Positions 51,513-61,910 of a stretch of 64,000 bases of DNA are shown here, piece after piece. The notes beneath the pieces are model-generated. The model worked only from the letters and a program-made list of their open reading frames with translations. It had not been told where the DNA came from and made no database searches. Source of the DNA: Mesorhizobium muleiense (GTDB lineage Bacteria; Pseudomonadota; Alphaproteobacteria; Rhizobiales; Rhizobiaceae). Positions within the stretch are counted from its first letter, which is position 1. Each line of letters starts with the position of its first letter. The DNA lies in contig NZ_FNEE01000005.1 of assembly GCF_900099905.1 (NCBI RefSeq), forward strand, positions 186,001 to 250,000. Direction: 5' to 3'. The translations under genes and the position numbers were made by a program.

Positions 51513-53128
51513 GATCTTTCTCCCCGTCCCAGCCAGTCCGCGGCCAGGACAAGCGCGAGACAGACCAGGCCGAGCAGCAATGCCAGGCCGGCCGCGTCCA
51601 TCGTGCGGTAGCTGCCCATGCGGGCCAGCAGGAGATAAGGCAGCGTCTGCAGGGAGTCGCTGCCAAACAGGGCAATGACGCCGAGATCGCCGAGCGACAA
51701 AGCCATCGCGAACGCGAAACCGGTGGCGAGCGGCCGCCGCAGCGACGGCCAGTCGACCAGCCGGAAACGGTTCCAGCCCGAAATGCCAAGCAGCAAACAG
51801 AGCCGTTCGTGGCGTTCGCTCGCCGCATCATAGCCGGGCCGAATGGCGCGGATGGCAAACGGCATCGCCATCACCGCATTGACGGCGACGACCATGACAG
51901 GGGCAATGGCAAAGACGTCGCTGACGGTCCGCAGGAGCAGGAACCAGCCGGCGCCGATGACGACGGGCGGCACGACGAGGACGAAGCCGGCGCCGGTATC
52001 CGTGGCGTATTCGAGCAGCGTCCTGGCGCCGACGCGACGCCTCAAGGCCAGCGCCCGGCGTGCCATGACCAGCGACAGCGACAGCGCCACTGCAAGCAGC
52101 GCCGCCAGCAAGGCGAGCACGGCGCTGGTCAGCGCCGCTTGCCGCACCGCGCTCTCGCCGGCCAGCCGGCCGAGATCGGCGCCAAGGCCTGACGTGACCG
52201 TGGCCGCCATCGGCCCGGCGACGAACAGCAAAGCGAGAATGATCAATGCTGCGTTCAGCACGGTCTCAGCGGCGCCGGCCGAAAGATAGCGGCGCGAAGC
52301 CACCGGCAGGTTGGCGTCGCCGACGGTATTGGCGCCGAGCCGCATCAATGCCAGCACGACGACGAAGGTCAGCGCGATCTGCAGCACTGTCAGCGTCACC
52401 GCGCGGGCAGGATCGAAATCGAAACGCAGCGCCTGGTAGATGGCGACCTCCAGCGTTGTCGCACGCGGCCCGCCGCCCAGCGTGAGTATGATGGTAAAGG
52501 ATGTGATGCAGAGCATGAAGACAAGCCCGGCGACGCCCGGCAGCGCCGCGCGCAGCGTTGGCCATTCGATCAGCCGGAAGGCGGGCCTGGCGCCCATGCC
52601 GAGCTGGCTCGCCAGCCGCCACTGGTCGGCCGGCACTGTCGCAAGCGCTTCGAGGAACAGCCGCGTGGCCAGCGGCAGATTGAAGAAGACATGGGCGACG
52701 AGGATGCCGGACAGGCCGTATATGCCCGGCCAGCCCTGACCGCCGATCGCGCTGAGCACGCCGGCAAAATAGCCTGCACGGCCATAGAGTGCCAGAACCC
52801 CGAGTGCTGCGACGATGGCCGGCAGCGCGAGCGGCACGGCGAAGAGCTGCAGGATCAGGCCGCGACCAAAGAAGCGCGGATGCCGCGACAGCGCCCGCGC
52901 CACGAACAGCGCTGGCACGACGGAGAGCAGTGTCGACAGCAATGCCTGCCACAACGTGAATCGGGCGACGCGGAAGAGGTAGGAATCGAAGGCCGACGCG
53001 GCGCCGGACGGATCGCGGGCGCCTTCGACGATGAGCCCGGCGAACGCGCCGCCGATCAGCAGCGCAACAGCGGCAAGCGCAATTGTGCCGGCGGTGACGC
53101 GGGGGTCGGCAGGATATCCGGTACGCAT
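51509..53128 (-). CDS. thiP: Thiamine ABC transporter permease
   Basis: ThiP, a 539-residue fused permease with two copies of the binding-protein-dependent transport domain and about 12 membrane helices. EAA-type loops appear in the first half ([20 protein letters not shown]) and second half ([20 protein letters not shown]). The unusual double length versus most permeases is normal for ThiP. It lies 93 bases after thiB and overlaps thiQ. Confidence 0.94.
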   Translation of the reverse strand: MRTGYPADPRVTAGTIALAAVALLIGGAFAGLIVEGARDPSGAASAFDSYLFRVARFTLWQALLSTLLSVVPALFVARALSRHPRFFGRGLILQLFAVPLALPAIVAALGVLALYGRAGYFAGVLSAIGGQGWPGIYGLSGILVAHVFFNLPLATRLFLEALATVPADQWRLASQLGMGARPAFRLIEWPTLRAALPGVAGLVFMLCITSFTIILTLGGGPRATTLEVAIYQALRFDFDPARAVTLTVLQIALTFVVVLALMRLGANTVGDANLPVASRRYLSAGAAETVLNAALIILALLFVAGPMAATVTSGLGADLGRLAGESAVRQAALTSAVLALLAALLAVALSLSLVMARRALALRRRVGARTLLEYATDTGAGFVLVVPPVVIGAGWFLLLRTVSDVFAIAPVMVVAVNAVMAMPFAIRAIRPGYDAASERHERLCLLLGISGWNRFRLVDWPSLRRPLATGFAFAMALSLGDLGVIALFGSDSLQTLPYLLLARMGSYRTMDAAGLALLLGLVCLALVLAADWLGRGERS

Positions 53129-53221
53129 GCCGCCCTGCCTAGTTCAACGATCGTCGAAGCAGAAAATATGGCTGAGGCCGAGTTCCCGGGCGCCGTAGAG
53201 TGATCATCTCTCAATCACAAG

Positions 53222-54235
53222 CTACTTGCTCATCACCGACAGCCATTCGTCGACCCAGGCCTTGCGATTGGCGGCGACCTCTTCGGGGCTGAAAAGCAAC
53301 GTCTTGGTCGGCTTGACGAGCTTGTCGAAAGCCGGATTGAGCGGCTTCTCGGTCTTGCCGGCAGGGAACATCCAGTTGGTCTCGGGAATGACATCCTGGA
53401 ATTTCGGCCCGGTCATGAAAGTCAGGAACTGTTTCGCCAACGGGTTCTTCGCACCTGATTTGGTGATGCCGGCAACCTCGATCTGCAGATACGCGCCCTC
53501 GTCGAAGGACGCTGCCTGATAGCGTTGGGTGTTTTCGGCGACCATGTGATAGGCCGGCGACGTGGTATAGGACAGCACCATCGATGCCTCGCCCTTGGTG
53601 AACAGGCCGTAGGCCTCGCTCCAGCCCGGCGTCACGGTGAGCACCTTTGCCTTAAGCTTGGCCCAGGCTTCGGGCGCCTTGTCGCCATAAACCGACTTCA
53701 CCCACAACAGCAGGCCGAGACCGGGCGTCGAGGTGCGCGGATCCTGAATGACGATCTTTTCATCGGCATTGCCCTCGACCAATTCCTTCAGGCTCTTCGG
53801 CGGCGTCTTCAGCTTTTCGGTGTCGTAGACGACGGCGAAATAACCATAGTCGAACGGCACGAAAATATCGTCGCTCCAGCCGCCCGGCACCTTGACGTCG
53901 ATGACGGCACCATGCGGCGAAAACAGGCCGGTGGCCTTGGCTTCCGCCGTCAGATTGGTGTCGAGGCCGAGCACGATGTCGGCCTTGGTCGCGGCCCCTT
54001 CCAGCCTGACGCGGTTGAGCAGGGCGACGCCGTCGGCGACCGCGACGAATTCGAGAATACAGCCGCATTCGGCCTCGAACGCCTTCTTGACCGCCGGGCC
54101 TGGACCCCATTCGGCGGTGAAGCTCTCATAGGTATAGACGGTGAGTTTTTCCTGCGCGGATGCCGGCCCGGTGCCGGCGAGAACGGTCGCCGCGAGCAGC
54201 ACTGCCGAAACAAGTGTGTATAAAAACGTGCGCAT
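53222..54235 (-). CDS. thiB: Thiamine ABC transporter substrate-binding protein
   Basis: ThiB (TbpA), the periplasmic thiamine-binding protein. It has 337 residues with a signal peptide (cleavage near GPASAQ, residue 28). The mature start [20 protein letters not shown] is diagnostic, with the ligand-contact segments [29 protein letters not shown] and [16 protein letters not shown] [17 protein letters not shown] riboswitch precedes it by about 55 bases. Operon order thiB-thiP-thiQ is the standard one. Confidence 0.95.
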   Translation of the reverse strand: MRTFLYTLVSAVLLAATVLAGTGPASAQEKLTVYTYESFTAEWGPGPAVKKAFEAECGCILEFVAVADGVALLNRVRLEGAATKADIVLGLDTNLTAEAKATGLFSPHGAVIDVKVPGGWSDDIFVPFDYGYFAVVYDTEKLKTPPKSLKELVEGNADEKIVIQDPRTSTPGLGLLLWVKSVYGDKAPEAWAKLKAKVLTVTPGWSEAYGLFTKGEASMVLSYTTSPAYHMVAENTQRYQAASFDEGAYLQIEVAGITKSGAKNPLAKQFLTFMTGPKFQDVIPETNWMFPAGKTEKPLNPAFDKLVKPTKTLLFSPEEVAANRKAWVDEWLSVMSK

Positions 54236-54290
54236 CGGCGCCTCCTTCGTTGGCGTTGAAGGGAATTGAGGCGTCGGGTTGTCCGAAACG

Positions 54291-54387
54291 TCTAATCCCT
54301 CCGCCGGTACAAACCGGATCAGGTTCAGCGGGTTGGCAGGTTGCCTCTCAGCCGGTCCGCGAAGATCGCGTCCAGCACCCCGTTAGA
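54291..54387 (-). promoter_or_regulatory. TPP riboswitch (THI element) controlling thiBPQ
   Basis: Read on the minus strand, the closing stem P1 is TCTAA/TTAGA, then the conserved cores ACGGGGTGC, CGGCTGAGAGG, AACCCGCTGAACCTGATCCG and GTACCGGCGGAGGGATTAGA. These match the TPP aptamer (CTGAGA and ACC-TGAACCTGATC boxes). Thiamine pyrophosphate binding would reduce expression of the thiamine importer, most likely by hiding the thiB start region. Confidence 0.95.
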
Positions 54388-54494
54388 GCGCTTCGACACA
54401 TAGGCCCGGCCCATCTGCGGCGCAAGCGGAAGTTTGCCGGGCATCCAGACCGCGGCCTTCCGTTTCGCAAGCAGGGCTGGTAAGGGCCACGCAT

Positions 54495-55139
54495 ATGAGC
54501 AAATTCACCATCCTGCTTGGCGGCGACCTTATCCGCACGCCGCTGCTCGACCGCCAGGTCGAAGGCACGCGTGTCATCGCCGCCGACGCCGGCATCAGCC
54601 ATGCCCGGACTCTGCGCCTGACGCCGGAACTCTGGGTCGGCGACTTCGATTCGGTGCCGGCGGATTTGCCGGACGAGCTCGCCGCCGTGCCGCGCCAGGT
54701 GTTTCCGGCAGAAAAGGACAAGACCGACGGCGAACTGGCTATCGCCGCCGCGCTCGAACGCGGCGCGACCAGCCTCGTGCTCGCCGGCGCGTTCGGCGGC
54801 AAGCGCACCGACCACGCCTTCCTGCACCTGGCGCTCGGCGTCCGGCTGGCCGAGGCAGGGACAGAGGTGCTTTTGACCAGTGGCGCACAGGAAGGCGTGC
54901 CCTTGCTTCCCGGAAAGGCCGGCTTCGACTACGCCGACGGCACGCTGTTTTCGATTCTCGGCTTCTCCGACCTTGCCGGTCTGACCGTGACCGGCGCCAA
55001 ATGGCCGTTGAACCATGTCGAGGTGGCGTTCGGCTCGTCGCTGACCATTTCCAACGAGGTCAAGGGCCGGCTCGAAGTCGCGCTGGGCAGCGGCCGCGCG
55101 CTGTTGCTCGCCCATCCATTCCCCCTACCTGAAAGCTGA
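54495..55139 (+). CDS. thiN: Thiamine pyrophosphokinase
   Basis: Thiamine pyrophosphokinase, converting imported thiamine to TPP with ATP. It has 214 residues. The metal-binding site is WVGDFDSVPADLP (about 47-59) and the substrate segment EKDKTDGELAIAAALERGA (about 74-92), then GAFGGKRTDHAFLHLAL. The C-terminal thiamine-binding part is TVTGAKWPLNHVEVAFGSSL. It is divergent from the riboswitch-controlled thiBPQ, so the locus couples uptake to activation. Its stop is 1 base before the ABC-F start. Confidence 0.93.
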   Translation: MSKFTILLGGDLIRTPLLDRQVEGTRVIAADAGISHARTLRLTPELWVGDFDSVPADLPDELAAVPRQVFPAEKDKTDGELAIAAALERGATSLVLAGAFGGKRTDHAFLHLALGVRLAEAGTEVLLTSGAQEGVPLLPGKAGFDYADGTLFSILGFSDLAGLTVTGAKWPLNHVEVAFGSSLTISNEVKGRLEVALGSGRALLLAHPFPLPES

Positions 55140-55140
55140 C

Positions 55141-56961
55141 ATGGCGCCGCCGCTTCTCAATCTCGACGGGATAAAACTGACCTTCGGTGGCACGCCGCTG
55201 CTCGACGGGACGGAACTGACGGCGTCGGCGGGCGACAAGATCGCTCTGGTCGGCCGCAACGGCTCGGGCAAGTCGACGTTGCTGAAGATCGCTGCGGGAT
55301 TGATCGAGCCGCAGGATGGCGAGGTGTTCCGCCAGCCTTCGGCAACAGTGCGCTACCTGCCGCAAATGCCCGACATGGATGGTTTCGCCAGCGTCCGCGC
55401 CTATGTCGAGGCGGGGCTCGGACCCGCCGACGATCCCTACCGCGCCACCTATCTGATGGAGCATCTCGGCCTGTCCGGCGAGGAACGGCCGAACGATCTC
55501 TCCGGCGGCGAAGCCCGCCGTGCTGCCCTGGCCCGCGTCATGGCGCCGGAGCCCGACATTCTCCTCCTCGATGAGCCGACCAACCATCTCGACCTGTCGG
55601 TCATCGAATGGCTGGAGGAGGAGCTTGCCCGCACCTCTTCGGCGCTGATCGTCATCTCGCACGACCGCCGCTTCCTCGAGCGCGTGTCGCGCGCCACCGT
55701 CTGGCTCGATCGTGGCCAGACCCGCAGGCTGGACAAGGGTTTTGGCCATTTCGAGGAATGGCGCGACACCGTGCTGGAAGAAGAAGAGCGCGAGCAGCAC
55801 AAGCTTGGCCGCCAGATCGTGCGCGAGGAGCACTGGTTGCGCTATGGCGTGACGGCAAGGCGCAAGCGCAACATGCGCCGGCTCGGCGAACTGCAGACCA
55901 TGCGCCAGCGCTTTCGCGGCCATCGCGGCGCCGAGGGTGCGGCGACCATGGTGGCCAGCGACGCCGCCGAATCCGGCAAGCTGGTGATCGAGGCCAGGAA
56001 CATCGAGAAGAGCTTTGGCGACCTCACCGTGGTAAGGGGTTTCTCGACCCGCATCCAGCGCGGTGACCGCGTCGGCCTGGTCGGCCCGAACGGCGTCGGC
56101 AAGACGACGCTGCTGAAGATGCTGACCGGCGAATTGAAGCCGGACTCAGGCACGGTGCGACTCGGCACCAATCTGGAGATCGCCACGCTCGACCAGAAAC
56201 GCGAGGCGGTCGACCCGCAAGAGACGCTGGCGCAGTATCTCACCGACGGCCGCGGCGAGAACCTTGTCATCAACGGCGAGCAGCGCCACGTCGTCTCCTA
56301 CATGAAGGACTTCCTGTTCAAGCCGGAACAGGCGCGCACGCCGGTGCGCGAGCTTTCGGGCGGCGAGCGGGCGCGGCTGCTGCTCGCCCGTGTGCTGGCG
56401 CGGCCGGCAAATCTTTTGGTGCTGGACGAGCCGACCAACGATCTCGACATGGAGACGCTGGAACTGCTGCAGGAACTGGTCGCCGGTTTTGCCGGCACCG
56501 TCATCCTGGTCAGCCACGACCGCGATTTCCTCGACCGCACGGTGACCAGCCTGATCGCGCCGGAAGGCGGCGGCCGCTGGATCGAATATGCCGGCGGCTA
56601 TTCCGACATGCTGGCTCAGCGCGGCGGCACCAGGCTGGACGACCGCAAGGCACGGCCGAAGGCCGAGACGAGTGAAGTGGCGGCGGCAGCCCGGACCGAG
56701 GCAATTGCGCCGAAGGGCCCGGCGAAAAAACTGTCGTTCAAACAGAAATTCGCGCTGGAATCGCTGCCCAAGAAGATCGACGCGGTGACCGCCTCGATAT
56801 CACGGCTGGAGGACAATATCGCCGACCCGGCCTATTACGAGCGCGACCCGGCCTCATTCCAGAAGACCATCGCCGCGCTCGACAAGGAGCGCGCCACGCT
56901 GGCAGCGCTCGAAGAGGAATGGCTGGAACTTGAAATGCTGCGCGAGGAGATGGAGGGGTAG
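55141..56961 (+). CDS. ABC-F family ATPase (Uup-like)
   Basis: A 606-residue soluble ABC-F protein with two ATPase domains and no membrane part; the family acts on ribosomes. Domain 1 has GRNGSGKST (about 39-47), LSGGEARRAALARV and LLLDEPTNHLDL; domain 2 has GPNGVGKTT (about 319-327), LSGGERARLLLARV and LVLDEPTNDLDM. The C-terminal extension (KLSFKQKFALESLPKKIDAV onward) is a coiled coil as in Uup, which also binds DNA. The start at 55141 is 1 base after the thiN stop, suggesting co-translation. Confidence 0.93.
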   Translation: MAPPLLNLDGIKLTFGGTPLLDGTELTASAGDKIALVGRNGSGKSTLLKIAAGLIEPQDGEVFRQPSATVRYLPQMPDMDGFASVRAYVEAGLGPADDPYRATYLMEHLGLSGEERPNDLSGGEARRAALARVMAPEPDILLLDEPTNHLDLSVIEWLEEELARTSSALIVISHDRRFLERVSRATVWLDRGQTRRLDKGFGHFEEWRDTVLEEEEREQHKLGRQIVREEHWLRYGVTARRKRNMRRLGELQTMRQRFRGHRGAEGAATMVASDAAESGKLVIEARNIEKSFGDLTVVRGFSTRIQRGDRVGLVGPNGVGKTTLLKMLTGELKPDSGTVRLGTNLEIATLDQKREAVDPQETLAQYLTDGRGENLVINGEQRHVVSYMKDFLFKPEQARTPVRELSGGERARLLLARVLARPANLLVLDEPTNDLDMETLELLQELVAGFAGTVILVSHDRDFLDRTVTSLIAPEGGGRWIEYAGGYSDMLAQRGGTRLDDRKARPKAETSEVAAAARTEAIAPKGPAKKLSFKQKFALESLPKKIDAVTASISRLEDNIADPAYYERDPASFQKTIAALDKERATLAALEEEWLELEMLREEMEG

Positions 56962-56987
56962 ACGCTTCGCCGTTGCTCCACCACGAC

Positions 56988-57010
56988 AATGCGCATACAT
57001 TATGCGCATT
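56988..57010. promoter_or_regulatory. CcdA-type operator, 23-bp perfect palindrome
   Basis: Arms AATGCGCATA (56988-56997) and TATGCGCATT (57001-57010) with a 3-base centre CAT form a perfect palindrome 14 bases before the ccdA start. Antitoxin-toxin complexes usually repress their own operon through such a site. Confidence 0.75.
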
Positions 57011-57024
57011 CTGCGGAGGTTATC

Positions 57025-57267
57025 ATGCGAAAGATAGCTATGAATGCGGTTCGTCAGCCGGCAAATCTGTCGATCGACTCAAAGCTCATGAAGGAAGCCA
57101 AGGGACTCGATGTGAATGTCTCGCGCGCCGCCGAAGCCGGTATCGCAGAGGCGGTGGCTGCCGAAAAAGCCCGACTATGGAAACTTGAGAATCGCGCCAC
57201 AATAGAAGCGTGGAACGAATACGTCGAAAAGCACGGTATTCCGTTGGAAGAACATCGGCAGTTCTGA
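57025..57267 (+). CDS. ccdA: Type II antitoxin CcdA
   Basis: An 80-residue CcdA-family antitoxin. The start at 57025 follows GCGGAGG. Residues 1-40 form the DNA-binding ribbon-helix-helix-like part (ANLSIDSKLMKEAKGLDVNV, SRAAEAGI); the C-terminal toxin-binding tail is ENRATIEAWNEYVEKHGIPL, a strong CcdA signature. It neutralises CcdB and represses the operon. The stop TGA overlaps the ccdB ATG by one base. Confidence 0.92.
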   Translation: MRKIAMNAVRQPANLSIDSKLMKEAKGLDVNVSRAAEAGIAEAVAAEKARLWKLENRATIEAWNEYVEKHGIPLEEHRQF

Positions 57268-57566
57268 TGGCACGCTATGATGTCTTCGCGGGTCGGGTCG
57301 AAGGCAGCTATTTGCTGGACGTCCAATCCGACCTGCTCGACGATTTTAGAACACGGGTGGTGATCCCGCTGCTTCCGACAACAATGACGCCGCCGCCGAT
57401 GCGAAAGCTCCATCCCCTCATCGAGATCAATGGGCGAAAATTGGTTGTGGCCACCCATCTGATCGCCACGGTTCCGGCAAAGGAATTGGGCGAAAGTCGA
57501 CTGAATATCTCCAGGCATCACGACGACATCGTGGCCGCGCTCGACATGCTGTTCCAGGGCTTCTGA
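57267..57566 (+). CDS. ccdB: Type II toxin CcdB
   Basis: A 99-residue CcdB-family toxin, which poisons DNA gyrase by binding GyrA. Conserved features are the opening ARYDVFAGRVEGSYLLDVQS, DLLDDFRTRVVIPLLP and HPLIEINGRKLVVATHLIAT, with NISRHHDDIVAALDMLFQGF at the C-terminus, where plasmid F CcdB has its gyrase-contact Trp-Gly-Ile. Here the end is QGF, so toxicity is uncertain. It starts on the last base of the ccdA stop. Confidence 0.92.
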   Translation: MARYDVFAGRVEGSYLLDVQSDLLDDFRTRVVIPLLPTTMTPPPMRKLHPLIEINGRKLVVATHLIATVPAKELGESRLNISRHHDDIVAALDMLFQGF

Positions 57567-57592
57567 GCCGAAGGGAGGCTGGTGAGCCGGCC

Positions 57593-59227
57593 TCAGCCCG
57601 CCTCTTTTGTTTGCCAGGCCTTCAGCGCCTCGTCGAACACCTTCTCGCCGGGAATGCCCTTTTCCATGGTGAGCAGCGCCCGCCGTCCGGTCTTGTAGAC
57701 GACCGGCACGTCGATCCATTTCTGGCCCCGCAGCAGGGTCAGATTGGCGTCTTCGTCCGGCTTTGTGTCGTTGAGAGCGACCAGGAAGAAGCCGTCGGCG
57801 ATCTTGGCCGGGATGCCGATCAGTGGACTGCCGGCATCCTGTTCAGAACCCTTCATGGCGACGCGCAGGATGTTGTCGACACCGCCGCCGTCGAAACCAT
57901 CGGGCGTCAGGAAAATCATCTCGATGATGTGGCTGGCCGGCAGCGTCTGGTCGGTGTTGCGGCGGATGGTCATGCGCAACTGCACGTCCTTGCCCGGAAT
58001 GCTCGCCTCGGCGCGGATTGCCGGCTCGGGCGGCAGGTTGCCGCCGGGCGATTCCTGCACCAGCGACCAGACGATGCTGCCGGGCTCGGCCGAGCCTTGC
58101 GCGGTGCTGGTGCGCTCCTCGTAGAAGATCGCCTTCTGGCCGACCGCCAGTGCGGATTCCGCAGGCGCGGCTGTCGGTGCAGCACCCGGCGCGGCACCCG
58201 GCGCCGGTGCTGCCGGCGCGGCTGCGCTATCGGTCGGCGCCGCCGGCGCCGGCGTGGCGGCATCGGCAGGCGGTGTTGCGGGGGCCGCGCCCGGTGCGGG
58301 CACATTCGTGGCTGGCGTGCCGGCAGGCGCTGCTGGCGCAGGTGCGGCCGGCGGCGGCGTGGTCAGTGCTGCGACGGATTCGCCCTCTCCGATGCCGCCT
58401 TGTCCTGAAGCGGGGCCGGGATCGACCTCACCGCCCTCAGGTGTCAGCCGCTGGGTGAACTTTGTGCCCTCGGCATCGGCTGGAGCCGCTGCGGCCGGGG
58501 CCCTTGCCGCAGCATCGGCAGCCGGCCGCTCGGCCGGGCTCGGCTTCACCAGCGGTTCTACGGTTGCGACCGTCGTGCTGTTGAGACCCAGCATGTTGCT
58601 GAACGCGTCCTTGTTCAGCCAGATGCCGTAGCCGCCGCCCGCGATGACGAGCAAGGCGACGACAGCGGCGATCAGCCCGCCATAGCTGCGCCTGCGCTCG
58701 GCAGGATGCTGAAAAGTGTCCGGCGCCGGCTCCTCGTCGTTGGGGAAGACATCGTCTCTAAAGCTATCGCTGTTCTCGTACGCCGCTGGAAGATCCGCGT
58801 CCGAAGGCTCCGCATCGGTGTCCTCTGGAGGCGGTTTTTGCCAATTCAGCCCGGCTTTGGCGGCAGGTGCCGGCTGCCATTCCGGCTCGGTCTTGGCCGG
58901 TTGCCATGCCGGCTCGGCCTTTGCCGGCTGGCGGACATGGCTGGGTTGGTTCTTGTTGCGGTCGATGGAGGAGAAGATGTCTTCCAGCTCCGACAGCGGA
59001 TCGGATGCCGGCGCAGGCTTGGCGTAGCTCTGCTCGACGCTGGCGATGGCATCTTCCAGAGTGCGCTTATGCTGGGCAACGACCGACGGCGCCAGCGGCG
59101 GTATGTTCTTCGCAAGCTTGTCCGCGATTGTCGAACGGGCCTTGTCATAGACCCTGGCGCGTATCTCCGGCGTCGGATTTCCAAGGCCGTCGAGCGTCTT
59201 TTTCAGAGCACCAACAAAATCTGCCAT
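57593..59227 (-). CDS. Membrane-anchored protein with Ala/Pro-rich linker, unknown function
   Basis: A 544-residue protein I cannot name. The N-terminal 70 residues are helical (MADFVGALKKTLDGLGNPTP onward), then a linker with a near-repeat (AEPAWQPAKTEPEWQPA), one membrane helix at 182-204 (GGLIAAVVALLVIAGGGYGI), a 160-residue Ala/Pro-rich stretch (225-385) that would span the periplasm, and a conserved-looking C-terminal domain (390-544: IFYEERTSTAQGSAEPGSIV, DVQLRMTIRRNTDQTLPASH). The layout suggests a bitopic inner-membrane protein with a periplasmic domain. It lies 73 bases downstream of purA in the same direction and is probably co-transcribed. Confidence 0.8.
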   Translation of the reverse strand: MADFVGALKKTLDGLGNPTPEIRARVYDKARSTIADKLAKNIPPLAPSVVAQHKRTLEDAIASVEQSYAKPAPASDPLSELEDIFSSIDRNKNQPSHVRQPAKAEPAWQPAKTEPEWQPAPAAKAGLNWQKPPPEDTDAEPSDADLPAAYENSDSFRDDVFPNDEEPAPDTFQHPAERRRSYGGLIAAVVALLVIAGGGYGIWLNKDAFSNMLGLNSTTVATVEPLVKPSPAERPAADAAARAPAAAAPADAEGTKFTQRLTPEGGEVDPGPASGQGGIGEGESVAALTTPPPAAPAPAAPAGTPATNVPAPGAAPATPPADAATPAPAAPTDSAAAPAAPAPGAAPGAAPTAAPAESALAVGQKAIFYEERTSTAQGSAEPGSIVWSLVQESPGGNLPPEPAIRAEASIPGKDVQLRMTIRRNTDQTLPASHIIEMIFLTPDGFDGGGVDNILRVAMKGSEQDAGSPLIGIPAKIADGFFLVALNDTKPDEDANLTLLRGQKWIDVPVVYKTGRRALLTMEKGIPGEKVFDEALKAWQTKEAG

Positions 59228-59300
59228 GCTTCAGTCGACCTGCATTTCGTTTCTGGGCCGGCCCCCGCAAACGGCCGCGATGCCCGGAACAGCTTGGAAT

Positions 59301-60599
<1,299 letters not shown>

Positions 60600-60660
60600 G
60601 TTTCTTTTCCCTTGAGGCGCCGCTCCGAGCGGCTTGAATGGTTCGAAACGACAGGCTTCT

Positions 60661-60770
60661 ATCGCATCGGCCAGAAAATCGGAATCGATTTTCGGAAAGC
60701 ACGACGCGAACGTTCAAAGCCTTGAGACTCGTACTTTTGCGCGTCCAGGTGGACGTACGTCGTTTCTATA
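60661..60770 (+). repeat. RIME-like mosaic palindromic repeat, copy 8
   Basis: ATCGCATCGGCCA, the first palindrome GAAAATCGGAATCGATTTTC (60674-60693), linker GCACGACGCGAACGTTCAAA, then TTTTGCGCGTCC-AGGT-GGACGTACG. The end is degenerate. It lies in the 316-base divergent spacer between purA and the EamA gene; the rest of that spacer shows only the purA-leader hairpin. Confidence 0.8.
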
Positions 60771-60915
60771 ACGTCAACACCCGGCGAGCGCGACCATTCT
60801 TTTGCCGCCGAAAGCGCCCTCAGGCACAACAATTTTCGCGTTTGACATCATTTACTTGGGCGAAGCACCGCAATAGGTCGGCAATGACCCTGCCCACCCC
60901 GGCTGGAATTTCGCG

Positions 60916-61806
60916 ATGCATCGAACCGCCTACCTGTTCCTGCTGTTCACCACCTTGCTGTGGGGCGGCAACTCCGTGGCCGGCAAGCTGGCAGTCGACC
61001 ATATTTCGCCGATGACGCTGGTCTTCCTGCGCTGGGTCCTGGCCGTTCTGATCATGCTGCCGATCGGCTGGCGAACGCTGCGCGAGGACTGGCTGGTGGT
61101 GCGCAGGCATTGGTTGCTGCTTGGCGGGCTCGGCGCTTGCGGCTTCACCTTTTTCAACGCGATCTTCTACACGGCGCTCAACTACACGACGGCGATCAAC
61201 GTCTCGATCGAGCAGGCGGCAATCCCGGTCGTCATCATCCTCGCCAATTTCGTGCTGTTTCGCCTGCGTGTGAACTGGGTGCAGATCGCCGGTGTCGTGC
61301 TGACGATCATCGGCGTCGCCCTGACCGCCAGCCACGGCGATCTGCGCCAGCTTCTCAAGCTGGACCTCAACTTCGGCGACGCCATCATGCTGATCGCGGT
61401 GCTTTGCTACAGCTTCTACTCGGTCGGGTTGCGGCTGAAGCCGGCCATACGCTGGCAAAGCCTGATGCTGGCGCTGTCGATTGCCGCACTGGTGACCTCG
61501 CTGCCTTTCTTCCTCTGGGAGGTGGCTGCCGGCAAGGTCATCATCCCCGATGCGCGCGGCTGGGCGATAGCGTTCTACACTGCGATCGGCGCTTCGGTCG
61601 TCTCGCAGATTTTTTATATCAGGGGCATCGAACTGATCGGCGCCAACCGGGCCGGCCTGTTCATCAACCTGGTGCCGATCTTCGGCACGCTGCTGTCAGT
61701 GCTGATCGTCGGTGAGACATTCCAGCTCTATCAGGGCGTGGCCCTCGTGCTGGTGCTCGGCGGCATCAGCCTGGCCGAATACAGCGGACGTAAAATGGCG
61801 ATTTGA
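60916..61806 (+). CDS. EamA/DMT-family transporter
   Basis: A 296-residue drug/metabolite transporter with ten predicted membrane helices in two EamA repeats. Repeat 1 starts YLFLLFTTLLWGGNSVAGKL and has ALNYTTAINVSIEQAAIPVV; repeat 2 has GAVF-type ending LVPIFGTLLSVLIVGETFQL. These proteins export amino acids or other metabolites. Substrate unknown. It is divergent from purA and convergent with serA, with a hairpin between the stops. Confidence 0.93.
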   Translation: MHRTAYLFLLFTTLLWGGNSVAGKLAVDHISPMTLVFLRWVLAVLIMLPIGWRTLREDWLVVRRHWLLLGGLGACGFTFFNAIFYTALNYTTAINVSIEQAAIPVVIILANFVLFRLRVNWVQIAGVVLTIIGVALTASHGDLRQLLKLDLNFGDAIMLIAVLCYSFYSVGLRLKPAIRWQSLMLALSIAALVTSLPFFLWEVAAGKVIIPDARGWAIAFYTAIGASVVSQIFYIRGIELIGANRAGLFINLVPIFGTLLSVLIVGETFQLYQGVALVLVLGGISLAEYSGRKMAI

Positions 61807-61867
61807 CAGCCGGAAACCTGTGACGCCGTGAAAGAACTCTGTCGATATTTCGACGCCATTGTCGAAA

Positions 61868-61898
61868 CGCCCTGTGGGCTTACAAAGCCCGCGGGGCG
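61868..61898. terminator. Putative bidirectional terminator between EamA gene and serA
   Basis: Arms CGCCCTGTGGGCTT (61868-61881) and AAGCCCGCGGGGCG (61885-61898) pair at 12 of 14 positions around ACA, between convergent stops. The flanking T content is low, so efficiency is uncertain. Confidence 0.5.
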
Positions 61899-61910
61899 CT
61901 CGCGCATGAT

